Shown here: positions 15,985 through 28,800 of the stretch, piece by piece
Layout of the letters: each line of letters opens with the position of its first letter
How positions within the stretch are numbered: position 1 is the first letter of the stretch
DNA from: Lunularia cruciata
Lineage: Eukaryota > Streptophyta > Marchantiopsida > Lunulariales > Lunulariaceae
Reading direction: 5' to 3'
Length of the DNA: 64,000 nucleotides
NCBI GenBank assembly: GCA_948567375.1
Contig: OX419758.1
Span: forward strand, 64,733,001 to 64,797,000
The notes under the pieces: model-generated
Database searches by the model: none
Seen by the model: the letters and a program-made list of their open reading frames with translations, nothing else
Told to the model about the DNA's origin: nothing
Position numbers and translations under genes: made by a program

Positions 15985-16800
15985 GGAAACTGCATAAAAA
16001 ACACAAAGGATGGGCAGACCCCATCAAGTTGTACATGGGAGAGACAAGAAGGTAAAATGAGAGCTAAGCTCTAATAGAATCTATATAAGAAATATACCCT
16101 AGAGTCTATATGAGAAATCTCCCCTACTGCACCTAAGATATCCGAGCTATGCAAGTCGTATTGTATACAAACAACTTGGGCATCCAAAGAAACATCACCT
16201 AGTGTGATTGCTCTCCTATGGATTGCACCAATTACTAACTTTTGTAGAGCAATGGACACACAATGTCTAAAATATGCTACAGAGTATGAAAATGAGAGTG
16301 GTACCCCCTAGCGCCTAACATGATAAGCTCTCAGGCACTCCATGATAAATGTGTCAAAAATCACGTCCATTGCTCCATATAACTCTAAGGCTAGAGGAAC
16401 AAAGAGATGACCTTGTTGCATGCCCATATACTTGGAGACCTTACAACCTACTGCTGCACTCACTGCCCATCCAAGGGGATGGGTAATCACTCCCTTTGAA
16501 ATTGTACCCCATATAGGGTCCAGGACCACAACATCCACTATGTCAATTGAACTAATGGCCCTTTTGTCTTTTCCCATCACAAGAAGTTAAGTAACACCTA
16601 ACACCCGACTAACAAACATATGAATGTCTCCTCTCACTACTACTACAACCATTTGAAACAACTCAATAAGATCACTAGAAGGATCATATATCTGAAAATA
16701 ATTTCTAAGGTGTTCATATACCATCCTTGACAAACTTCATGAGGAAAGACTATGGGCAATGCATAATGTTAGTGCAAAAAATGATTTATCAAAACATAAA
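15985..16800 (-). pseudogene. LINE-like reverse transcriptase, C-terminal relic (copy d)
   Basis: The best preserved C-terminus of the family. A 90-residue minus-strand frame (16580-16308) contains VVVLDPIWGTIS, GVITHPLGWAV and FVPLALELYGAMD. It is followed in a neighbouring frame by SIALQKLVIGAIHRRAITLG (16257-16195), the usual end of these plant reverse-transcriptase ORFs. The 3' UTR to about 15985 matches that of copy b. It lies tail to tail with copy c, so the two form an imperfect inverted pair about 250 bases apart. It is 5'-truncated, with no palm domain. Confidence 0.6.
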
Positions 16801-17029
16801 GACTAATCAGGATAATAATCTAAAACCTCTAATAATAATCCCTCTAATGCCATAGGATGTATGAGTGTAAGGAAAAGATAGTCTCCTCAATAAAATTATC
16901 CATAGACAAAGATCAATAAACTTAACCATAGACAAAGAGTATAGCAAACTAAAGAAAAAGAAAAGAAAGGCACTACGAAGAAGAAAAAGAAAAGCAAACA
17001 AAACGTTTTGGCCTCACATATATGACCAG
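16801..17029. other. A-rich spacer, nothing recognised
   Basis: Contains an 'aaagaaaaagaaaag' stretch. No gene seen. Confidence 0.5.
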
Positions 17030-17400
17030 GCTTCTTCCTTCCTAAAACTCCTATGGAATCCCGTGTTCCCATGACCGAAAATTACGGGATTTCGAATGTG
17101 GATGAAATGCTTGTGGACGTCCAGGACGATTCTTGTTGAGCTATGGTAGCCCCTACGGGGTCCTTTCTTACTTGGCAGCCTGTGACGCGCCGACCGCGGG
17201 TAGACTACGTACAGGCAATACAGCGTACTGTTGTTCAAGTCGTCATCACAGCATTGCCTACTGTCCCATCCAGGCCTACCGTAGCGTAGGGCACAGCCTC
17301 CCTTCAGGGACTTCCTCCAAGAACCGGAAAAGATATTGACTCGTAGCAGGATTGAACCGTACAGCCAAGTGTATTTGCTCATACGAGTGACTGAAATGAA
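17030..17400. other. GC-rich island, possible coding remnant
   Basis: Base composition is visibly higher in GC than on either side. A plus-strand frame reads MTENYGISNVDEMLVDVQDD from about 17069, then a stop, then FLTWQPVTRRPRVDYVQAIQ. The minus strand carries an uninterrupted 122-residue frame (17382-17014). I do not recognise either. It may be a fragment of a gene or element, or a piece brought from elsewhere in the genome. No splice sites tie it to DEG7. Confidence 0.25.
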
Positions 17401-17907
17401 ATGAGAGAAGAATAAGTTCTAACCAGCCCTCTCGACCAAAATTGATATGTTAACCATTTCCTCACGCATCAAAATGAGGAATACATCTAGTCACTCAGTA
17501 TTCGACTATATAATATTTTCTATTTATTTTCGTGACGTTTTATCATGGCCGAGGACCAAGTCACATTCGATACGAGAGTGACAGAATTCATAACAGGCGA
17601 GGGACTTGATTCAGAATTTAAGATTAAGTTTTACTTGTCTGCTCATTGAGTAAAACATTAATCGCCCATTGTAAATGAACATGCAGACTACGAGTGAAAT
17701 CGAGATTACCATAGTGAACGAATTCTTAATGCATTGATTTGGCCTGACCATCCGGTATAAGGCGAAATTAGCAACAAGAAATTCTGATGTTTGGGCAATA
17801 TTCGTGGAACATCCTTGTCCACTAAGGGCCAAACAGATGTAAATGACTACATTAGCTGGATTAAGTACAAGAAAATTCATACTTTGGGAATATTCGTGGA
17901 ATCTTAC

Positions 17908-17966
17908 CGGCTGAGACTTGTTCTAGGCGACAATTTCGAAGTTGACCGGCACAACTTCGACAGCAT
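17908..17966 (-). other. Possible first coding exon of a divergent gene
   Basis: On the minus strand an ATG at 17966 opens MLSKLCRSTSKLSPRTSLSR, a basic, Ser/Arg-rich, acid-free stretch of the type seen in mitochondrial targeting peptides. It is followed exactly by a consensus splice donor (CCG|GTAAGA). The sequence upstream of it (18000-18300) is pyrimidine-rich on this strand, as in many 5' UTRs. I could not find a continuing exon at lower coordinates, where repeats begin, so any such gene would be truncated or would have a long first intron. This is speculative. Confidence 0.2.
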
Positions 17967-17999
17967 CCCGGAAGTCCTGGATGAGAGAGAGATTTGCTG

Positions 18000-19859
18000 A
18001 AGACTACTGAGGAATGGACAGGGCAAGCAGACGAGTAGGAAGGACGAGGGAGAGAGGGAGTGTGCGTATCTGCGCTGCTGCTTCCCTCCCTCCTTCCTTC
18101 CTTCCTTTTGCTGGAGCGTCCCTCCAACTCTGCAGCTGTTGTTGATGCTGGTGGTGGTGCAGTGGACTGGTCCGGGTCTGAGCGCTGCGCTGGAATCTGG
18201 TGCGGATATTTGAATGCTGTGCGGCCTTGGAGTCTGTAATCTACTGTCGTGCATATATAGATTGGGAGGGATGACCAGTGGAAGGAAGGAGAAGGAGGAG
18301 GCGGTATTATAGTATCGGTAGATCCGCAGAGCAGCAGAACGCGTCATACGGTATGGATATTTTAATGCATGTTGTCTCTGAAACGGGTTTAGTTGCTGTT
18401 ATAGAGGATGGGGAGAAGGAATGAAGGCATGGTTGCAGACTTAAAGAAAGGAAGAATTGGAGGTTTTGATTAAAGGTAAATTGGCCATGCTGGCAGGTAG
18501 AGGGGAGAAAGGAAGCGGGGAGGAAAGGTAGTGAAATACGGTGTGTAGGCAATGTAGCAGGAGAGGAGGATTGGATTATGTCGACTGACATTAGTAGTAA
18601 CTTTCGATTTGGAAGAGCTGATCGGTCAGTTCTAGCTTCGGGCTCGAGTTTACGAAGCCCGTGAATGGTTAACCAGTTTCCGGAAGATATTGTGGTACTG
18701 ATAGATCGGTCAGTGCGCCAGTGAGCGTTGTGACGAAAAGCTGCAGCGGGATACGGTTTGTATGCTAGAAATGGTGATGAATTCACACTCATTGCAACAG
18801 GAGAAGGAGGGGTTGACTACATTTTTTTCAGTAGACGTCGGGTACGGCAGTAGATGGATTTTGCAATAGATTGCAAAGTTGGGCATTGCGTCGTACTCTA
18901 TGGGCCGTGCAGTTTAATCTAGTAGACTTGCCAGGGTGCCAAAATGAACTGAAAGTGTTGGGAGTGACGAATTTATGATTGGGTGGAAGACTATATTGTG
19001 ACCTTCTTGACCACTCGTCTTAGGGCCTAGGCCCTGAGATTTGTTTCGGTCATTGTGCTAGTAAGGCTGCAGTCCTTCGGACACCGCGTTGATAATTATC
19101 GGTGGGATATTGGTCTAGGTTTTTGCTTTGTAGGTATAGTAGTACACCAGCGTACAGACAGTGTGTGGAGATGATGGAGTGATGTCAGTTTTGAAATGAG
19201 TTCGTAGATGGAGTGCTGTGGTTGGGCAGGAGCTCAGGTGCGCAGTTTTGAAGAACAAATTTAACTGTATTGCGGGTCGAATTTCTCTTAGTTGCAAGTA
19301 AGCTTTTCTCGTATCGTACAAAATAGTATGCAGGAATAGAGGTAATTGACCATGGCTGAGGTGATGTGAGGGTATCGTGTCTCGAGGTTGCCAGTCATCA
19401 TGTGGTCCTTGATTTCTTGCTTGCCAAAGCGGAGAAGCTTTTGCCCTCTTCACTCCGTGCAGTCTCTGGATATATAATGTACACTTTCCGTGGTCGTTGT
19501 TCGTGTGCCAGGTGGCGTTTTCCCAATTGATATAAATCTGGTATATTGATCGTGCAATTCACATGTACACCGGGCCGGCCCAAGCGGTGTGATAGGAACG
19601 AGTCACGGAGAATGCGGTGGATGACACCCGTCTGCTTGAGAAATATTTGTGAGAGCGAACTTCTGCCGAGTGTGAAGGCCAGTACGGGTCTCAGCTTTGA
19701 GCATCATGCTTTAGAGAAAATGCCTTACAATATATTTGCTGACTTGAACATGGCAGAGCAAGGGCTATGAATGTAAAATTCAACCAGAGTGGCAACGCCA
19801 ATTTCGTGCTCCGCTCTGCGATTTGCCTGTAATCATCTTGTTAGAAAAAAGCAAATTGC
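18000..19859. promoter_or_regulatory. Upstream region of DEG7, promoter and 5' UTR expected here
   Basis: No confident gene lies in this interval. A tract of CCTT repeats at 18083-18110 and purine-rich runs at 18285-18300 are the most distinctive sequence. The overlapping minus-strand frames of 161 and 147 codons read as low-complexity Ser/Pro/Leu and are probably fortuitous. I could not place a TATA box or a transcription start with confidence. An in-frame TAG at 19842-19844 precedes the DEG7 start codon. Confidence 0.4.
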
Positions 19860-22800
19860 ATGTCGACTGAGAGCGTAGCCGCTCTGCCGCTCAGCAAGGC
19901 GGTTCTGAGCATGGAGATCGATACCCCTGGCAACGGCTCTTTACTAGGAAATGTCGCCCCAGAGGACTGGCGTAATGCTTTGAACAAGGTTGTCCCAGCT
20001 GTTGTTGTCCTGCGGACCACAGCAACACGGGCTTTTGATACTGAAGCTGCAGGAGCCAGCTACGCTACAGGGTTTGTCGTGGACAAGCGCCGTGGCATTC
20101 TGGTAACAAATCGCCATGTTGTCAAGCCAGGTACTGAGTTTTACCGCATTACACAAGTTGAAGTTGGTACGGACAAGTTCGATGCTTATGATCACTTGCC
20201 GGAGGCTACATTTTCTTCGATGATCATTGGAAAACCAAGGGCGCACATCTTAATAGGCCTCTTAATAACTCACAATGGGCTCCATGTTTTGTTCCAAAGT
20301 TCCACCTCGGACTTTGTTCCCGAGTCGTGTGTGGATCTTCAGTACATGATATCACTGGGAGTACTTGACAACAAATTTTTTCAGCGTCACTCTGGGTTTT
20401 AAAGGTTACCTTACAGGAATCTTGTCTGGCTTCAGGAAAAGTATTATAGGTGCCACATACCTCTCTCGCGAGTAACACATCGACAGTTACAACACAGACA
20501 TTCGATAATGGTTTAGTGTCAATCAGGGCAGCCAGATTCTCAGTCGCGATCTCTCGTTTGGATTAAGTTCGATTGTTTTGTGAACGCACAATGCAATTTG
20601 GTGTCCGCTCAAGTTTTTGTGATTAGATGTCATGTTGACACTAAATATACATGGAAAGTATCAATTGGTCTCAAGTGATTATATAGAATCTTCCTATTGA
20701 CACCTTAGGAGGGACCTGTCAACTGGCCACTCTGGCTCTGTAAGCTGGTTTGCACATGCAGTCAGCAATTGATGCTCTTTGATGTATCCTTCCGTGCTAT
20801 TTAAGCACCTTTCCCCCGGGGTGTGTCGGTTGAGACAACTGTTTGGTTGAAACCACAATACGGGTGCCTGTTAGGCTCATTTTAAATCTTGGGGAAGTGT
20901 TGATCAATTTTCTAACTATTGAAGAAGATTATGAGGAGTTATGCAATTTCATAGCTGGCTAGCTGTACCAGGTCCTTTCATCGTACATTTGTTTAATATT
21001 GACTGGTAGCTTTCTGCTTGCCAGGACCAATCGTGGCAGAGGCTATGTTCCTGAATCGAGAGGAGATCCCTGTTTATCCTGTGTATCGCGATCCTGTAAG
21101 TCGCTGACACTAACAAGTAGGTCTTGGACCTTGTTATCAGGAAATATCTATTACATGTTGAAATGATGAAATGGTTTCTCAGTACTGCATTTTTTTACGT
21201 TCGATAGGGATCGTAAACTTAGTCTTTTAAGTTGACTATCTGCTTTTGCACAGGTCCATGATTTTGGGTTTCTACAATTTGATCCAGGAGCAGTGCAATT
21301 CATGGAATACGATGAAATTCCTCTTGCGCCTGAAGCTGCTACTGTCGGCCTTGAGATACGAGTAGTTGGGAATGACAGTGGTGAGAAGGTGGGTGGTTTT
21401 GATCTCTACCTTATCTTGGTGGCTGGATGCACCTTGTTGTGGCTTATAAGTTGACGTTGACTTGTAGAAGTATCCTATGTAATGCGTAAAGGGTGAATGA
21501 AGTCCACGAATCAGGCAAACACTGGCGCCTCTACGTCCTAGAGAGCAAAGAATGCTGATATTGCAGGGAACTCAATGCTCAGGTTCTGAGAGTGATATGG
21601 TGTTATAATCGTTACTGCCTTGAAAGTAAGGGTCTTTGGTCAACGCTGTATAGGCCAGGTGCAGAAATAGTCTTGAAGGATCATAGTGTTTAAACTTACT
21701 CACTTCCAGCAGTCATGACTGTTAGTTGCAAACTTGTACATGTGATCAGGTGTCAATACTAGCTGGGACACTTGCCAGGCTGGACCGAGATGCTCCACAT
21801 TATAAAAAGTAAGGGCTTAGACATATCAATCTTATTAGAATTTCTTTCGAGGAGCAGCGTCTTTCAAGTATGTTGATTCATTTCAGCCGTTCTTCGAACG
21901 GCTTCTGCTCTCATTTCCTATATGTTGATTCTTTTAACCTCGTCGGAGCTCGCTTGTCCATTAAGCGGCTGGGACAGCTGCTTATCGATGTTTTCACTTT
22001 CGATTTAGAACCTCTTGCTTTCTAACTCCTGGCGTGTTACTTTATGTAATTGTGCTTTACTTGAAATAGAAAATTCACGTAGCTGAAAGTCTCGCTGAAA
22101 TTAGATCAGCTCACGATAAGTACCCTTTTTTGACCCTCTGCACCAGATTTTGTGTGACAAATGGATTTTGTTCTGTTAATCTATTATTGATTCCTAAGTG
22201 GTGCAATGGCCAATGTTTACGCAGGGATGGTTACAATGATTTCAATACATTTTACATGCAGGTATGGGCTCCCAATAGTTTGATCTGTTTGTATCTTTGA
22301 GTCTTGGAGTCTTCTAGCCGGAGTTAAAATACGACATTTTTTATGAAAATGTCGTAAAAAAAAGCATTTTTTATGGCAGGCAGGAAGTGAGTTTGTTCGT
22401 AGCGAGGATTCTATGGTACAGATTGAACTTGCGTCTAGACTCCAAATCATTCATCCCATGTGTGTGAAGTCCTTGTCTTGAGATATGGAGTTTTTCCTTC
22501 CGTTTGCCGTTTTCCTTGGATTTTTTGGATATCATTGTATGTGCAAGTCAAGGGGCCATTGCTGACTCTCATTGTTTATTACTATTTTGCAGGCAGCTTC
22601 AGGAACAAAGGGAGGTTCAAGTGGTTCACCTGTAATAGATTGCAAGGGTCGTGCAATAGCTCTCAACGCAGGCAGCAAATCTGCCAGTGCCTCTGCGTTT
22701 TTCCTACCCCTAGAACGAGTAAGCTCCCTCTGGATTTTGGACAACTGAAGCACACTCAAATATTGTACGCTCGGACTGTGTGATGACACTGAGAATGTCC

Positions 22801-25800
22801 ATATACTTGGGATCGCGCACAGGGACTGTGACGCTGTTACGTGCAGATTTAGGGCCGTTGTTGAGGACCAACCTATGTTGTGTGAGAGACGACGAGGGCC
22901 TAAGTGTTGCACCTTGACAGGTCTGATTGTGATGTGCATGGCCCTATTGACGTTCTAGGCTGTGCTGTCAGGTAGTCAGAACACTGAAAGCTTTGCAAGC
23001 AACCAAGGATGCTTCCAAAGAGGGATGGCAGCCAGCAAGTATCCCTAGAGGTACTCTTCAGGTAACTATAGTAACATCATATGTTTCTTCCAGGGAACAT
23101 TGTTTCAATTAATTCTCTTCTAGAATTTTCCAATCCAAGTTCCGATTATTGTGAGCTTGACGAGATATTCTTTACCGCCATCATCTGTAGATGACTTATG
23201 TGCACAAGGGATTTGATGAGACGCGGCGCCTAGGATTGAAGCGAGATACAGAGCAGGTACAAGTCGGAACACTCTCCTGCCTTGTCACGACGACAGATTT
23301 TGGTTTATCGATTTAGTTTCAAAGCACTGCGGTTCAGTGGATTTTGCAGAACTACTGTATATTACATTTTAAGTAGTTGAGATTTAGATGTTCATATGAT
23401 CATGCAAGTATTACGTCGCACATGTGAAGCCCTGTGCTCCTGGGTATTTGCACTTGCACTTATGATTAAAATAATTTCCAGTTGTCCAGCTTAAAAGTCG
23501 TGGTTCGTTACTTACTGGCGTGTCTCTTGATGCAGACCGTTAGAGAAGTCTCTCCTGCAAGTGAGACGGGCATGCTTGTCGTCGACTCTGTGGTACGTGT
23601 TTTCACAAGTGGTTATTCAACGGAGGCTCCATCTCTGTAGTCCGCCGCTAACGTTTTCCTATGTTCAAACGTAGGTACCTGGCGGGCCTGCACACAAACA
23701 ACTGGAACCGGGAGATGTACTGGTTCGCATAAATGCTGAGGTAGAATCTGGTAGTTCATGCTGTGTTGTCGAGTGGTTTGTTTAGTAATTATCAACTTTG
23801 TTTCCTGGTTTATGGATCTGGATAGGAAAGGAAAAGAGGAAGAGTTGTCTTACAGTAGTCGTTTCTTATGCCGTCTTATCATATTCAACAGCTTTCCGGT
23901 GGTGGCACCACATATTGCTAAACGTTTGCTTTGGATACTGGATACTGGGATACTGGGATACATGAGAAATTTACATCTCATACCTGGTTCACTATGGTCA
24001 GGTCTTTTCCAGTCTTACATGAGTATAAAACCGTATTCTAATGAACGGGTTCCACATTCACACACTCAATATATACATTGGAGGATCAAACCCCTCACCT
24101 ATCTGTCGGAGGCTTGTAACCGTGGTTGGCCATTTGGATGTCAATTGTGGTTTAGAAATGTCTCAATTCGACGTTCATTGTCTCGAATTTCTTCAGGTGA
24201 TCACGCAATTTCTGAGACTGGAGACCTTACTGGATGAAAATGTGGGAAAGGACATCGAACTGGAAGTTGAAAGAGGTGGCCTTACTGTGAAAGCCACTTT
24301 ACAGGTATATTTTTACTGGAAAAAGTCGTTATGCAACAGACTACCTGTACCTCGGCTTTTACTTGGAGGGGTGCATTAATGTATCCCTCAGGACTCTTGA
24401 GTGGAGGTGTACATAATCTTGTTAATGTCTTCCGTCACTAGTGGAACAAGCTACTCTCTGATGTTCCTTTCTTCAAACATACTAGATGCCCGGATTGAAG
24501 TAGACCCAAGTTTTCGCCACATCAAAGGGTATAACGCCTTGATGTGCTCATTGGACTGATCTAGCAGCAGGGGTTAGATCTGAAAGCTCTGTATATTGTT
24601 TGCAATCATGATATAGATCCAAGAAGTACATGCCATGTGAATTAGATCTTCACTCACTTCATTCATCAACATGCTCATAGGCAACAGACACTGAACTTGA
24701 CACGAATGGATCTTTCCTGCAAGTTATGACAGTTTGTTCAGGAAGAGTGTACTAGGCTCTTTAAACGAGTGTCGTCATAGTGCAAGGAAGCAGTCAAATC
24801 GAGGGCTTCATCAGGATAGTTTTGGATTCTAGGCACAAAGTTCACAGGTTTAAGTTCTTCTCGTCAGGGTCAGGATGTGCTATGTTGTTCAACAGTATTT
24901 TGTCCGACACTTGAAAATATATGAGCAGAACTGTGTAGAATATTCCATCACATAATACCAATGTAGAGCAAGGCATTATCAACAAGCTTAGCCCTTCGTA
25001 GATGGTTTTCGGGTCTTAGAGGAAGCTTTAAAATTGATGCCTTCCAATGCAGGTACAGGATTTGCATTCTATCACGCCAAGTGACTTTTTGGAACTTAGT
25101 GGTGGTGTCATACACTCTCTCTCCTACCAACAGGTATGGTACGCAGGAGCAAATCAAGTAAAGTTCATTATAATATTTAGCTATTAAATTGACATGCAGT
25201 TATTCTACTCTAACTTCTGATTTATGATGTACTATGCGGTGGCGTACCTCGATACACCCGAAAACTCAAAATTAAGTTTCTTTGCTGCCTTCTAATTTTG
25301 ATCATAAGCGGTAGATCAATAAAATGGTTTGCAGCATAGTAACTTTGGCGGACTCTTCTCCACTCATAATATCAACATTTCTCGCAGGCATTTTATATCA
25401 TTTTATCATTTTATTGCCATTTCATCTACATTGCATTTGCATTTAATGAGTTCTGGATCTCCCGTTCCTCGAACGGCTTCTGTCCTCATATATCCAATAT
25501 CTCGCAGGCACGCAACTTTCGCTTCACTTGTGGACTTGTTTACGTGGCGGAACCTGGGTACAGCTTTCCCTTTCTCAAGTTTCTGTGTTTGCGGTTGCAA
25601 GATCACACGACTCAACTATAAAACAACAATCCTTCTTCTTGTCGAAGTGTCGTTGTTGAGGTGGTTAGAGGACGTTGAACACGGTCCGTCAGATGCTTAG
25701 GAGATGTCAAATAAAGATGTTTGCGGAGCGGATGCATACATTCAATTTCCTTAGAATCTGTTACTTGGTGGATCTAAAGTTCAGAACCAGGGTTTTGAGC

Positions 25801-28800
25801 CTTGTCTTCCATCAAGATATAAGTTGGACGAAGAATGTGCTGTCGTGTACCTAATTTGATGCTGTATTGGCAGTTATATGTTATCAAGGGCCGGGGTACC
25901 CAAGCATGCAATAATCAAGAAATTAGCTGGGGAGGAGATATTGAAACTCGGGGATTTTATTGCAGTTTTTGCCAAACTAGCAAGAGGAACTCGTGTTCCT
26001 CTGGAGTTTCTAAGTTATGCAGATCGGCATAGAAGCAAGGTAGACGTTTCCCATCATGATTATTTTTCGAGGCCATCGTTTACGTCGACTGTCACGGTTA
26101 TGGGCGTATCATGGATGCGATTTCCTGGCAGTCATGCACGGCATATTATTAAGATGCACAAATATTGTAAGCTATGCTGCTATATAGCAGATATTTTGGG
26201 CAGCTCATGTACTACCAAGGCTTCTGTGCTTCTGTCATCTAGTTTACCCTTGCATGTTTTCCACGCAAAGATACTTATAATGCTACGTACTGCCTGTGAA
26301 CCATGCAAGCGTGGCCTATCTGCAGTCTGTACTTGTGACCATAGATAGACACGAATGGTACTCTCCTCCACTTATCTATACTCGCAATGACGCGACTGGC
26401 CTTTGGCACTCGAAGCCGGCCATTTTGTCTCCTTCAATTATACTAGCTTCTCCCTCTGTCCCGTTTGACACACCCTACGATGCGGAAAATGGAACTATTG
26501 AACCCACTTCTTCCCTTGTTGGGGAAGGTGATGTGGTGGATGGTGATTCGGCGCGAGTAAGTTCGGCCGGCAGAGAGTCCGGAGGTGCAAGTCCAAACCT
26601 GCAAGGTGGAGAGATCACTGGAGCGGCCACGTTAGACGTGCAGCCAACTGAAGATATTGGGCGAGTTGAGGCAAAGAGGCGCCGTGTTCAAGAGCTTATT
26701 TCTGACGGTGGTGCGTTAATAATGGAGAATGCTGCTGGAAGGCTGGAGGTGGGTACGCTTCCAGCGGAAGGAAATGTGGAAGGTAGCCAGAGTGTGGAAG
26801 AAAGGGGTGGAGTGCATGGAGCCAGTGCGTCGTTGGCCGAACACGTAATCGAACCAACTCTGGTTATGATAGAGGTGCGTGATGTAAAGATTATCACCCT
26901 GAAACTCACGCTCTGTGCATTACATTGCATGATTATTTTCGTTTATGCACCTCTCTGAGCTTGAATGACAAATATCTGCTATTTGAATGGTCAATGGCTT
27001 CTATGGGCAGGTACACATACCCCCTTCTGCTATGCTGGATGGGGTGCATTCGCAACACTTTTTTGGTACAGGACTTATTGTGCACCATTCACAAGACTTG
27101 GGATTGGTGGTGGTTGACAAGAACACTGTAGCTATTTCCGTTTCTGACGTTATGCTGGCATTCGCTGCATATCCGATGGAAATTCCAGCAGAGGTTTGTT
27201 CCTTTAAACGAGAAAACCTCGAGGTCTTGACGGTGTTTATTGTTCAACCTGGTATACACTGCAATACCGTTGATTGCATCAAGATCTAATGCGATGCATT
27301 GATGTTCATAGGTTGTTTTCCTTCATCCTGTGCATAATTTCGCCATAGTCGCCTACGATCCGGCTGCTCTCGGTCCTGCAGGAGCTGCCGCAGTCAAGGC
27401 AGCTGTCCTACTTCCTGGTAGTTTTTACCGACGCGAAATCCATCTGCTTTCATTTTTCACTTCTTGTCCTTTGTCTATCTTAACCAAGACACTGAAAATT
27501 AAAACCTACTCCTCTTTCTTACCTGGAAGACTATAGTTGGTATACGCCCAAGGAGCACGTTCAAAGAGAACATCCGTGAATGTTGCTGATAGGGTACTAC
27601 GGGTTCTGATGATTCATTTTGCTAGCTGTACCCAGCAAATCTAGAAGTAGTAGTTGGAGTGTGCTAGTTTCCTGGAGGTACATGCTAGGCTCTCCATTTG
27701 TCAACGTATCAGACCAATACGATAAATGCAAGAGTCAAATTGTAAGCTGGTCACTTACTTGTTTAATTATAAGGAGTATGTGCCATCTACATGATAAGTC
27801 ACTCTTGCGGTTCTGGCGATGTCATCCTGGCTTAAGCCCGTGCGAGTTTTTCCTTCAAGAGCGAACTCACTGTTTCCAGCACATTGTTTACAGAGCCTGC
27901 TTTACGAAGAGGGGACCCTGTTTACCTAGTTGGATTGAGCCGAAGTTTACAAGCGACATCAAGAAAGTCAGTAGTCACTAATCCAGGAGCTGCTTTAAAC
28001 GTGGGCGCTGCGGATTGCCCTCGGTACAGGGCCATGAACATGGAGGTTATTGAACTCGACACAGGTAGGGGTGTACACAATGTTCCACTCTAAAGGTTGA
28101 GCAACCTTCGTAGTTTAGGGACAGACTTACGTTAAGCCTTTTCTTGTCTGTCAAAGAATACTGAGATCCGGTCATCATACGAAGTGTGCTACTTTCCAGG
28201 TAGCTAAGTCAGAAGTGCGTACTTGAGACAGGAATCAATAACCTCTTGTAAACATCAGAAAAGGTATACCTATTAAAAAGGTATTGTGCCGAATTGGGAA
28301 GATCAGTATTCACACATCGGAATCATATTGCCACGAGTAAATGACCATTTTAGATTTACAACAAAGTGCGAAGTCAAAGAAGTCACCAAGAGCGATTATA
28401 GTATTTGTGGTTCATCAGCTGTTTTGCGAAAATTTTAAAAGAGAAAGATACCGTAGCTTTTTTGTTGTAGTTTCACATTCTTGTGAAGTCTGCTACTCAA
28501 AACCATAAATCCATAAGGAAGACTGGTTCACCTTGTTTAAGAGCTGTCAAATTTGAAGTCTGTAAATTTGTAGTCTGTAGTATATACAAATCAGGAGGTC
28601 CAATTCACGATGTTAATATCAGATAAATGAACCTTTCTATATTGCAGATTTTGGGCACACATTCTCAGGCGTGCTTGCCGACGAGCTCGGGCGAGTTCAG
28701 GCATTGTGGGGAAGCTTTTCTACTCAGGTACAGGAAGTCATTTCGACCACCCGATTGAACGCTGACATGTGAAGTGTTAGTTCCTTTAGGACAGCATACC

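Noticed and set aside
18307-18792. 161-codon minus-strand frame upstream of DEG7
   Set aside because: Ser/Pro/Leu low-complexity composition opposite purine-rich sequence, no motif, no splice support.
20224-20478. Frames within DEG7 intron 1, and the 180-codon frame running on from exon 1
   Set aside because: The donor at 20131 and the continuation at 21025 match the conserved DEG7 sequence; the read-through is intron.
23758-24237. 159-codon frame in DEG7 intron 10
   Set aside because: It spans an intron and overlaps exon 11 in the wrong frame.
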